A stretch of DNA of 15,749 nucleotides. It comes from an uncultured Clostridia bacterium (GTDB lineage: Bacteria; Bacillota; Clostridia; Christensenellales; UBA1242). The position numbers and the translations under genes were made by a program. A model generated the notes under the pieces. That model ran no database searches. It was not told the DNA's origin and saw only the letters and a list, made by a program, of their open reading frames with translations. Where the stretch lies: the NCBI GenBank assembly GCA_934771675.1, contig CAKVMF010000007.1, positions 1-15,749 on the forward strand, given 5' to 3'. Shown here in pieces: positions 7,337 to 14,625 of the stretch; the stretch's first letter is position 1; every line of letters begins with the position of its first letter.

Positions 7337-8818
7337 TTATTTTTTTGACTTGTTGTCATTTTCTTCTTTTTTAGATTTTTTGTTCTGACGCAAAATCTTT
7401 AAATTCTTTTGGTCTTTTGGCAAAATTGAAACTTCAATTGGATTTTTGAAGTTCTTTTCTTTAAAAGTTAAAACTTGATCTTTATCAACAATTTCGCCAT
7501 AAATAACAGACTTTCTAATTTGTGTAACCTTAATATTCAAAAATTCACCAATACAAGCCTTCGTTCCTTCAAAAGAAATAGTTTTGCCTGAATCAAGTGA
7601 GCCGTAAACAATTCCCTTAACTTCATCAAAACTCTCCGCCAAAACTTTGTAGGTTTGGTTAAGCATCAAAGCAGTTTTTTTGTTGATGATTTCATTTTTC
7701 AATGCAAGAAGTCTTGAAAGCCTTTCCTTTTTCACCTTAAGTTCGACTTGGTTTTGCATTTTTTCAGCAACTGTTCCTTTTCTTTTTGAATATAAAAATC
7801 CAAAAATTTGCATATATTCTGCTTTTTTAATAACATCAAGAGTTTCTTCAAAATCTTCTTCGGTTTCACCTGGGAACCCAACAATAATATCGGTTGTAAG
7901 CTCTGCATCTGGAATTTTTGTTTTTATTTCTTCAACAAGTTTCAAGTATCTTTCTTTAGTATATTTTCTGTTCATTGAAGCCAAAATCTTATCACTTCCA
8001 GATTGAACAGGAAGATGTATTCCATGGCAAATATGTTTTGAATCCGCAATTGCATCAATAACTTCGCTAGACAAATCTTTTGGATGTGAAGTCATAAATC
8101 TGAGTCTAAAATCAAACTCAAACTTGTCAATATCACTCAAAAGTTTTGCAAATCCAATTTTATTTCCATTTTCATCAACACCAGCATAAGAGTTTACATT
8201 CTGTCCCAAAAGTGTAATCTGCTTATAACCGTTTTCAAGCAAAATTTTAACTTCTCTCAAAATATCTTTTTCTGGTCTAGAAATTTCTCGTCCACGAACA
8301 TAAGGAACTATACAATATGTGCAAAAATTATTGCAACCATACATAATATTTACCCACGCATTGACACCACTTGTTCTAGCAATAGTGAGTTCATCACGAA
8401 GAGCAATCGATTCGTCTTCAGTTATACTCATAACTTTTTTGCCTAAATTTAATCTTTCTTTCAAAAACTTTTCAAAGTCAGCCAAATTATGCGTGCCAAA
8501 AATGATATCAACATAAGGATATCTCTTCATAATTTCATCAGCATAATTTTTTTGTTGGCTCATACATCCACAAATTGCAATAATCATATCTGGTTTTGCA
8601 AGTTTGATATTTTTGAGTTCTCCAATATTTCCAAATATTTTTTGTTCTGCACTTTCACGAATTGCACAAGTGTTAAAAACAACAATATCAGCAGCAGTAG
8701 CATCAGTGCAGACTTCATATCCGTTATCCTCCAAAATACCAGCAAGCTTTTCAGACTCATGAACATTCATCTGACAACCATAAGTCAAAATTAAATATTT
8801 CTTATTAATACTTTCCAT
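7337..8818 (-). CDS. miaB: tRNA-2-methylthio-N6-isopentenyladenosine synthase MiaB
   Basis: A 493-residue radical-SAM methylthiotransferase. The N-terminal UPF0004 domain carries three cluster-binding cysteines, Cys15 (YGCQMN), Cys51 (NTCAIRE) and Cys85 (CGCMSQQ). The radical-SAM CxxxCxxC is Cys162, Cys166 and Cys169 in YGCNNFCTYCIVPYVRGRE. HLPVQSGSD at 268-276, GFPGETEEDF at 314-323 and a TRAM domain at about 381-446 follow. YGCQMN points to MiaB rather than RimO or MtaB. It adds methylthio groups at A37 of tRNAs already isopentenylated by MiaA; no miaA is in the window. After TRAM there is an unusual tail of about 45 residues, ending in a Lys-rich stretch, that looks disordered. The start has GGAG five bases upstream. 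It is first in the miaB-mutS-mutL run. Confidence 0.95.
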   Translation of the reverse strand: MESINKKYLILTYGCQMNVHESEKLAGILEDNGYEVCTDATAADIVVFNTCAIRESAEQKIFGNIGELKNIKLAKPDMIIAICGCMSQQKNYADEIMKRYPYVDIIFGTHNLADFEKFLKERLNLGKKVMSITEDESIALRDELTIARTSGVNAWVNIMYGCNNFCTYCIVPYVRGREISRPEKDILREVKILLENGYKQITLLGQNVNSYAGVDENGNKIGFAKLLSDIDKFEFDFRLRFMTSHPKDLSSEVIDAIADSKHICHGIHLPVQSGSDKILASMNRKYTKERYLKLVEEIKTKIPDAELTTDIIVGFPGETEEDFEETLDVIKKAEYMQIFGFLYSKRKGTVAEKMQNQVELKVKKERLSRLLALKNEIINKKTALMLNQTYKVLAESFDEVKGIVYGSLDSGKTISFEGTKACIGEFLNIKVTQIRKSVIYGEIVDKDQVLTFKEKNFKNPIEVSILPKDQKNLKILRQNKKSKKEENDNKSKK

Positions 8819-8842
8819 ATTTACTCCATTTTACCAATTTGA

Positions 8843-8871
8843 ATTATACAATATTTATCGTCAAAATTCAA
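8843..8871 (-). promoter_or_regulatory. Sigma-A-type promoter for miaB-mutS-mutL
   Basis: On the minus strand, -35 TTGAAT (8871-8866), a 17-base spacer and a perfect -10 TATAAT (8848-8843). Transcription would start near 8836, leaving a leader of about 18 bases with GGAG before the miaB ATG. It serves miaB and, with no clear internal terminator, probably mutS and mutL. Confidence 0.7.
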
Positions 8872-8904
8872 CAAAAAAGAAAAAGTATTTATAACTTAAA
8901 TTTA

Positions 8905-8934
8905 GAATAAAACACCATTCTAGCGAAAATAATA
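8905..8934 (+). promoter_or_regulatory. Candidate sigma-F/sigma-G (forespore) promoter of the PBP gene
   Basis: GAATA at 8905-8909 fits the sigma-G -35 consensus (G-H-A-T-R). Exactly 18 bases later, AATAATA at 8928-8934 fits six of seven positions of the sigma-G -10 (CATnmTA). The same bases read as the sigma-F -10 pattern at 8925-8934 with a 15-base spacer. No reasonable vegetative -35/-10 pair is visible on this strand. The DNA is AT-rich, so a chance match is possible. The predicted start near 8941 would fall inside the Shine-Dalgarno site, which weakens the case. Confidence 0.3.
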
Positions 8935-8939
8935 ATATT

Positions 8940-8944
8940 GAGGA
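8940..8944 (+). promoter_or_regulatory. Ribosome binding site that decides the PBP start
   Basis: GAGGA lies eight bases before the ATG at 8953. It overlaps the in-frame TTG at 8938, which therefore is unlikely to be the start. Confidence 0.75.
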
Positions 8945-8952
8945 ACATTTTG

Positions 8953-11151
8953 ATGAAAAAAGTAAAAAAATTTTTTAAGGTTACAACTCTTTGCTTGGTA
9001 ACGCTCTTTATTTTTCTATCAATTTTTTGTGTGTGCTATTATCATATCACAACTTCGTCTTATAGCCTAAATGATGCCTTAATCAATTCATCAAAAATGT
9101 CCGTAAACTTAAAAATCTACGACGCAGAAAACAACCCCATCACCCTTTCAAGTGAAAATTATATTTCAATTAACAAGTTATCTCAATCAACAAAAAACGC
9201 TTTTATTTCAGCTGAAGATAAGAGATTTTACCAGCATCATGGAATTGACTATATTAGACTTGCAAGAGCAACAATGAACAACCTTAAGTCAAAATCATTC
9301 AAACAAGGTGCTTCAACAATTTCACAACAACTTATCAAAAACACACATTTGTCAAATGAAAAAACAATCAAGCGAAAGCTACGTGAACTAAAGCTCACAA
9401 AAGGGCTTGAAAAGAAATATTCAAAAAACGAAATATTAGAGTTATATTTAAATAACATATATTTTGGAAATGGTTGCTACGGCATTGAAAATGCTTCAAA
9501 CCATTACTTTAGCAAATCAGCAAGCGAATTAACTTTAGCTGAAAGCGCCCTGCTCGCCGGAACAATCAACGCTCCTAGCATTTATGACGTAGAAAAAAAT
9601 TCTGAAAAGGCTTTGACACGCAGAAACTTAATACTAGCTTTAATGAAAAACTATGGAAAGATTTCTGAAGAAGAATTTGAAACTGCTAAAAACGAAAAAT
9701 TAAATTTGAAACTTACAAAACTTTCAAACAACAATTATATTTGGGGGAAAATTTTGGAAGAAGCATGTAAAATAACAGGCAAAACAGAAAACGAATTAAA
9801 AAATAGTAATTACATAATTAAAACCTATCTAAATTTTGATGAACAAAATAAAATTTCATCGCTAATAAGCAGCAAGTATTCAAAAATAGAAACCAATCCA
9901 AATGTCGCCGCCATTGTCATTAACAACAAAACAAACGGCATTGAATGTGTTGTCGGAAATAAAAAAATCCTTGAAACAAAAAAACAACCGGGGTCTGCAA
10001 TAAAACCAATTTTGGTTTATGCTCCAGCAATAGAAAAAAATATTATTTCACCTGCAACAAAAATTTTAGATGAAAAAATAAATATCAACGGTTACAGCCC
10101 TGAAAATGCTGATAAAAGATACCATGGATTTGTTTCTGCAAGAGAATGTTTAAAAAATTCTTATAATGTTCCCACTGTAAAATTACTCAACCAAATCGGA
10201 ATCAAAGAAGCACAAAATTTTGCAAAAAATTTAGGCATAAATTTTGATAATTCTGACAACAATCTTGCCATCGCTCTTGGCGGTTTCACATCCGGGACAA
10301 CCCTTTATGAACTCGCAAACAGTTACACTGCCTTTGCAAACACTGGTAAATTTAGTTATTTAAAACTTATTTCAAAAATTGAATCTCCAAACAAAAACAC
10401 TATCTACTCTGACAAGTCAAACAAAATTAGTGTTATGTCAAAATCAACAGCATACTTAATAACTGATATGTTGATGTCTGCTGCAAAAACAGGAACAGCA
10501 AAAAAATTAAGTAACCTTCCTTATCAAATTGCCAGCAAAACTGGAACGGTTGGAATGAAAAATTCATCAAAGAATCTTGAAGCATACAATGTTAGTTACA
10601 CCAGTTCTCACACAATATTAACCTACGTTGGTGGAACAACAATGCCAGAATCAATAACCGGTTCATCATACCCAACTCTTTTAACAAAAGATATATGCGA
10701 GCTACTTTATAAGAAATTTACCCCAGAAAATTTTGCTGTTCCATCAGATGTTGAAACAAAACAAATAAGCAAAACTGAATATGAAAAAAATGTTGTTGTC
10801 GAAACTGACAACAACACAGATTCAATTTCAGAAGTATTTTCAAAAAACAATCTTCCACAAAAAAAGTTATTAACTCCAAACTTAAATTTTGAAGCATTTA
10901 ATTTTATTGATGAAAAACCAATTTTGAGTTTTTTCACTAGTCCAGAATTTAAATATAAAATCATGCGTAAAGAACAAAACGAATCTGACTTTGAAGCAAT
11001 TGAAACAATAGATCCAAATTCAAGCGAAATTTACAAATTTTGTGACAAAACAGCAAAAAATAATAAAATTTACGAATATTTTGTGAAAATTTGCGAAAAA
11101 TCATCAACTGAAGAATATCAAACAAAAACAATAAAACTCAAATCTTTTTAA
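8953..11151 (+). CDS. Bifunctional class A penicillin-binding protein (glycosyltransferase/transpeptidase)
   Basis: A 732-residue class A PBP, the only plus-strand gene here. A short basic N-terminus and one membrane anchor (about residues 9-33) precede a GT51 domain with catalytic Glu88 in SAEDKRFYQHHG, GASTISQQL at about 119-127, and Glu145 with LELYLNNIYFG after it. The transpeptidase domain has SxxK as SAIK (nucleophile Ser348), SYN at 403-405 and KTGT at 529-532. It polymerises glycan strands and cross-links peptides outside the membrane. After about residue 600 there is a low-complexity linker and a final 75-80 residues (FKYKIMRKE, then YEYFVKICEK) that look like a fibronectin type III-like beta domain; that is inference. 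The ATG at 8953 is chosen because GAGGA lies upstream; a TTG at 8938 would add five residues. Sporulation neighbours and a forespore-like promoter hint at a PbpF/PbpG-like role, but PBP1A for growth is equally possible. Confidence 0.93.
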   Translation: MKKVKKFFKVTTLCLVTLFIFLSIFCVCYYHITTSSYSLNDALINSSKMSVNLKIYDAENNPITLSSENYISINKLSQSTKNAFISAEDKRFYQHHGIDYIRLARATMNNLKSKSFKQGASTISQQLIKNTHLSNEKTIKRKLRELKLTKGLEKKYSKNEILELYLNNIYFGNGCYGIENASNHYFSKSASELTLAESALLAGTINAPSIYDVEKNSEKALTRRNLILALMKNYGKISEEEFETAKNEKLNLKLTKLSNNNYIWGKILEEACKITGKTENELKNSNYIIKTYLNFDEQNKISSLISSKYSKIETNPNVAAIVINNKTNGIECVVGNKKILETKKQPGSAIKPILVYAPAIEKNIISPATKILDEKININGYSPENADKRYHGFVSARECLKNSYNVPTVKLLNQIGIKEAQNFAKNLGINFDNSDNNLAIALGGFTSGTTLYELANSYTAFANTGKFSYLKLISKIESPNKNTIYSDKSNKISVMSKSTAYLITDMLMSAAKTGTAKKLSNLPYQIASKTGTVGMKNSSKNLEAYNVSYTSSHTILTYVGGTTMPESITGSSYPTLLTKDICELLYKKFTPENFAVPSDVETKQISKTEYEKNVVVETDNNTDSISEVFSKNNLPQKKLLTPNLNFEAFNFIDEKPILSFFTSPEFKYKIMRKEQNESDFEAIETIDPNSSEIYKFCDKTAKNNKIYEYFVKICEKSSTEEYQTKTIKLKSF

Positions 11152-12318
11152 TTATTTTGAAACAATTTCAACAACTTCCAAACTATCCATTGCCCTACTT
11201 AAAATTGCTTCAACATCAATTTTTGACTCTTCTTTTTTGGTTAAATAAAGGTTTGGTCTAACAACAGGATTGTCTGGCAAAAAGACTGTGCAACAATCTT
11301 CAAATGGTCTTATTGAAGTTTCAAAAGTTCCAATCTTTTTTGCTATATCAATAGTTTCACATTTATCAAAAGCAACAAGCGGACGCATAACAGGAATTTT
11401 TTCAATAACATCTGAAACAACAGTCATGCTTTCAATTGTTTGACTTGCAACCTGTCCTAAACTTTCACCAGTGATAAGCATCTTCTTTCCAAACTTTTTT
11501 GCCAACCTTTCAGCAATTCTAAACATTCCCCTACGAAGCAATGTAATCATATAAGCATTATCACAGTTTGCATGAATTTGTTCTTGAAGTTCAGCAACAT
11601 TAATCATATAAATTGTCATATTGCCAGTGTAACCAGCAACAATTTTTGCAAGCTCTTCAACTTTTTCACGTGCAAAATTTGATGTGTATGGATAACTATG
11701 AAAATGAACAGCTGAAATTTTAACGCCTCGCTTTGCCATCATGTATGCAGCAACTGGACTATCAATTCCGCCTGAAAGCAAAACAAGTCCACTTCCTGAT
11801 GTTCCAACTGGCATACCGCCAACTCCATGAATGGTTTTTTCAAACATATAAGTTTTTTTATCTTCACGAACATCAATAAAGAGTGTATGTTCAGGTCTTT
11901 TGATATCAACTTTAAGATTTGAATTATTCTTTAAAATATCACCCCCAATTTGAGCTGATATTTGCATTGAGTTTAATGACAATGTTTTGTCTGCTCTGTT
12001 TGTTTCAACTTTAAAAGTTCCAGACAAATCTTTCATCAATTCTATTGCTTCAGTTGAAATCTTTTCAAAATCTGTATCCAAACAAACCGCTGGAGAAAAT
12101 GAAAATATTCCAGGAATTTTTGCAAGTCTGTCAAGCAAATCGAACTCATCACTTTCAGCATAATTATAAACCAAGTATCTGCCAGAAATTCTTTTCACAT
12201 CTGCATTAAAAGATGATAAACATTCTTTTATATTTGAAAGCAAAGCTTTTTCAAAAAAGCCACGATTTTTGCCTTTCAAAAATATTTCACCAAATCTAAT
12301 TAAAATAACTTTTTCCAT
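11152..12318 (-). CDS. thiI: tRNA 4-thiouridine synthase ThiI (no rhodanese domain)
   Basis: A 388-residue ThiI: an N-terminal ferredoxin-like and THUMP RNA-binding region (RFGEIFLKGKNRGFF at 8-22) and a PP-loop ATPase with SGGIDSP at 182-188. GESLGQVASQTIESM follows at 284-298, and a conserved FEDCCTVFLP with Cys342-Cys343 near the end. The length and ending match Gram-positive ThiI, which lack the C-terminal rhodanese domain of the enterobacterial protein. The enzyme adenylates U8 of tRNA and inserts sulfur supplied as persulfide by a cysteine desulfurase; a role in thiamine thiazole synthesis is known in some species. The desulfurase gene is immediately upstream, seven bases away. Its stop codon TAG is part of the AGGTGA ribosome binding site here, so translation is likely coupled. 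The stop codon touches that of the convergent PBP gene. Confidence 0.95.
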   Translation of the reverse strand: MEKVILIRFGEIFLKGKNRGFFEKALLSNIKECLSSFNADVKRISGRYLVYNYAESDEFDLLDRLAKIPGIFSFSPAVCLDTDFEKISTEAIELMKDLSGTFKVETNRADKTLSLNSMQISAQIGGDILKNNSNLKVDIKRPEHTLFIDVREDKKTYMFEKTIHGVGGMPVGTSGSGLVLLSGGIDSPVAAYMMAKRGVKISAVHFHSYPYTSNFAREKVEELAKIVAGYTGNMTIYMINVAELQEQIHANCDNAYMITLLRRGMFRIAERLAKKFGKKMLITGESLGQVASQTIESMTVVSDVIEKIPVMRPLVAFDKCETIDIAKKIGTFETSIRPFEDCCTVFLPDNPVVRPNLYLTKKEESKIDVEAILSRAMDSLEVVEIVSK

Positions 12319-12325
12319 ATTTCAC

Positions 12326-13471
12326 CTACAAAACATTTTTCTCTAGTCTTAAAACATTTTTTTCAAAACTACAAGCAACATAATCCAAATCAACTTCTTC
12401 ATATGCTGAAAAACTGATTCTAACACTACCAACAATCTCTTCTAAACTATGACCGCAAGCTTCCAAAATTCTATTACCTGCCTTTTTTGAAGAGCATGCA
12501 GAACCCGTTGAAACAAACACCCCATCTGCTTCAAGAGCACCAAGCAAAACTTCACCTTTAATTCCAGGAAATGACACCGACAAAATATAAGGCGACGCAT
12601 TTTCCGCTGAATTAATTTTAATAAAATTCGCAATTTTACTATTTTTTAGTTTAAAAATAAGCTCATTTTTGAGATTTTGAACATATCTTAAATTTTTATC
12701 AAGTTCATTAACAACTTTGTTTGCCGCATACGCAAACGCAATTGCTCCCGACACATTTTCAGTTGATGACCTAAAATCATCCTCTTGTCCACCACCAACC
12801 AAGAGTGGATAAACATTAACTTTACTTTTAATCCAAAGTCCCGCAATTCCCCTTGGAGCATAAATTTTGTGAGCAGAAATTGTGTAAGCATCAATACCAA
12901 GATCACGTAAGTTAACAGCAATTTTTCCAAAAGCCTGAACCCCATCACTATGAAAAACAACATCAGGATTAACAGCCTTTGCTGCAGAACATAATTTCTT
13001 TATATCATTAATTGCACCCGTTTCATTTGAAACATGAATAACTGAAATAAACGCAACATTTTTATTAAGCATTGATACATATTTTTCATAGTCAACTTTT
13101 CCAAATTCATCAAGCGGAATTTCTTTCACAATCAAACCTTTTTGAACAAGTCTTTTTGACGAATTGTAAACACATGGATGTTCTCCCGCTGAAATCAAAA
13201 CTTCTTGACCGGGTCTTATATGCACACCTTGAAAAATGGTATTGTTTGATTCAGTTGCACTAGATGTAAAATAAAGTTTCCCATTTGTTCCACCTAGCAG
13301 TTTTGTCAAACAATCCCTTGCTTCATTCAATTTATTTTTTGCTTTGATTGCAGGTCTATATGATGCACTTGGATTATAAAAAAGTTCATCATTATTTTGC
13401 CTCATCAAATCATATTCTTCATCAAAAACTTTTGTTGTTGCTGCATTGTCTAAATAATAAATTTTTTCCAT
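12326..13471 (-). CDS. Cysteine desulfurase, NifS/IscS family (NifZ-like partner of ThiI)
   Basis: A 381-residue fold-type I PLP enzyme starting MEKIYYLDNAATTKV. His98 (GEHPC), Asp176 with Gln179 (SDGVQAFGK), Lys202 (SAHKIYAPRGIAG, PLP Schiff base) and the active-site Cys326 (TGSACSSKK) are all present. It takes sulfur from cysteine, leaving alanine and an enzyme persulfide. Being upstream of thiI and coupled to it suggests the NifZ-ThiI arrangement of Bacillus, which supplies 4-thiouridine synthesis, rather than Fe-S assembly; no iscU or sufU is present here. The frame extends to a TTG at 13489, but the ATG at 13471 matches the family N-terminus. No Shine-Dalgarno precedes either codon. A strong promoter places the transcript start on the A of the ATG, so the mRNA may be leaderless. 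Confidence 0.93.
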   Translation of the reverse strand: MEKIYYLDNAATTKVFDEEYDLMRQNNDELFYNPSASYRPAIKAKNKLNEARDCLTKLLGGTNGKLYFTSSATESNNTIFQGVHIRPGQEVLISAGEHPCVYNSSKRLVQKGLIVKEIPLDEFGKVDYEKYVSMLNKNVAFISVIHVSNETGAINDIKKLCSAAKAVNPDVVFHSDGVQAFGKIAVNLRDLGIDAYTISAHKIYAPRGIAGLWIKSKVNVYPLLVGGGQEDDFRSSTENVSGAIAFAYAANKVVNELDKNLRYVQNLKNELIFKLKNSKIANFIKINSAENASPYILSVSFPGIKGEVLLGALEADGVFVSTGSACSSKKAGNRILEACGHSLEEIVGSVRISFSAYEEVDLDYVACSFEKNVLRLEKNVL

Positions 13472-13477
13472 AAAGTT

Positions 13478-13506
13478 ATTATGAAACAATAATATAATTT
13501 TGTCAA
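13478..13506 (-). promoter_or_regulatory. Strong sigma-A-type promoter of the cysteine desulfurase-thiI operon
   Basis: On the minus strand, -35 TTGACA (13506-13501, exact consensus), a 17-base spacer and -10 CATAAT (13483-13478, five of six). The -35 overlaps the stop codon of yunB. Six bases separate the -10 from the ATG at 13471, so transcription should start at or within a base or two of the start codon. Confidence 0.75.
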
Positions 13507-14201
13507 GAACTAAACTTTTGTGGAACCAAATTTAACATCTCCGTCAATGATCCCGAGTTTAAATAAACTTCAGGAATTTTTCCAACAATAACCGTTTCAC
13601 AAACAAGCACTTTTGACGAACTGTCTTGTTTCAAATTTTTAAAAGGCAAAACAACACTAACATTAAGTGAAATGTCAAAGTATAATCTATGGTAAGTTTG
13701 ATTCACACCAGCAGACTCAAAACTTGAAATAAAGTTGCAAAAAACTTCACCATAAGGATTAATCTTATAGCTCACTTTAGGTCCAACTCCAGCAAAAATA
13801 GTAATACCTGAAAAAGCTCCCAATGGAATCTGTATTGGTTTAGTTGTCAAACTTAAAAACTTGTCAAGGACAGATTTTGTTAAGTATCTCGATAGATAAT
13901 TTATTTTTATTGAATTTGCATCAATACTCAAAACATCTCCAGTTTCACTTCTTTTTATGATTATTAATTCAGAGTATTCAATAGGTTTTTCCATAACAGT
14001 TGAAATAGCAGAGTTTATTGATAAATTAGAAAAACTAGCAAATTGAGTTTTAACATTCCTAACCAAAAGCGGAGTTGCTAGAAACTTAATATAACAAAAC
14101 AAAATAACAATCAAAATAAGAAAAAACGCAAATAATCTCTTTTTTAATTGAAATTTGCTTACATTTATAGCATTTATATGAGATTTTTTGCGTTTTAACA
14201 T
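13503..14201 (-). CDS. yunB: Sporulation protein YunB
   Basis: A 232-residue protein with a basic N-terminus and one membrane segment at about 22-44. Signature pieces of the YunB family are IPLGAFSG at 125-132, GVGPKVSYKINPYGEV at 138-153, FESAGVNQTYHRLYF at 161-175 and CETVIVGKIP at 201-210. In Bacillus, yunB is a sigma-E-dependent sporulation gene whose protein has no known activity; the outer domain is probably in the space between the two spore membranes, by inference. It lies 39 bases after spoVAE. No Shine-Dalgarno precedes the ATG. CATATATT at 14217-14210 resembles a sigma-E -10 (seven of eight), but no matching -35 was found. Family call is sure; start and regulation are less so. Confidence 0.9.
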   Translation of the reverse strand: MLKRKKSHINAINVSKFQLKKRLFAFFLILIVILFCYIKFLATPLLVRNVKTQFASFSNLSINSAISTVMEKPIEYSELIIIKRSETGDVLSIDANSIKINYLSRYLTKSVLDKFLSLTTKPIQIPLGAFSGITIFAGVGPKVSYKINPYGEVFCNFISSFESAGVNQTYHRLYFDISLNVSVVLPFKNLKQDSSSKVLVCETVIVGKIPEVYLNSGSLTEMLNLVPQKFSS

Positions 14202-14240
14202 GATATTAAAATATATGTTTATTTAATTTATTTTAGAACT

Positions 14241-14615
14241 TTAGCTCTTTTTTGATTTTGAAGAAACAAAAAACGAAACAAGATATGACAACCCAATTGA
14301 AACAGCAACGCCACCAGAAGTTGCCATCAATCCACCACCAATTGCACCAAAAAGACCATTTGATTTTGCACCATCAATAGCACCCCTTGCAAGAGCATTT
14401 CCAAATCCAGTTATCGGAAGAGTTGCCCCAGCACCAGCCCATTCAACTAGATAATTATAAATTCCAAAACCGCCAAGAACTGCACCAACCATCAAAAATA
14501 TAACAAGTATTCTTGCAGGTGTTATTTTTGTTCTGATTTCAATCAGTTCAGCAATCATACAAATAAGTCCGCCAACAGCAAAAACTTTCAAATACATCAA
14601 TGCTCCAGTTAACAT
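14241..14615 (-). CDS. spoVAE: Stage V sporulation protein AE (SpoVAE, SpoVAEb-type)
   Basis: A 124-residue, very hydrophobic membrane protein. LKVFAVGGLICMIAELIEIR opens the first membrane segment, then TKITPARILVIFLMVGA, LVEWAGAGATLPITGFG and a Gly-rich GLFGAIGGGLMATSGGVAVS lead into a last helix and a Ser/Lys-rich tail. This order is characteristic of SpoVAEb. It is part of the SpoVA complex in the inner spore membrane, with SpoVAC and SpoVAD, required for dipicolinic acid uptake in sporulation and release in germination. The start has AAGGGGG ahead of it, merged with the stop of spoVAD, so the two are probably translationally coupled. A second ATG six codons in is less likely. Length is normal for the family. 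Confidence 0.93.
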   Translation of the reverse strand: MLTGALMYLKVFAVGGLICMIAELIEIRTKITPARILVIFLMVGAVLGGFGIYNYLVEWAGAGATLPITGFGNALARGAIDGAKSNGLFGAIGGGLMATSGGVAVSIGLSYLVSFFVSSKSKKS

Positions 14616-14625
14616 ACAATCCCCC

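Noticed and set aside
7309..7359. Longer mutS start at 7359 overlapping miaB
   Set aside because: No ribosome binding site precedes it and the extra 17 residues are not MutS-like; AGGAG before 7308 gives the usual N-terminus.
8843..8864. TTGACG as the -35 for miaB
   Set aside because: Only 10 bases separate it from the TATAAT; TTGAAT at 8871-8866 gives the correct 17-base spacer.
8916..8922. CATTCTA as a sigma-G -10 element before the PBP
   Set aside because: It fits the -10 pattern but no -35 match lies 17-18 bases upstream; the GAATA/AATAATA pair is better spaced.
8938..8952. TTG start of the PBP at 8938
   Set aside because: The TTG overlaps the GAGGA ribosome binding site that serves the ATG at 8953.
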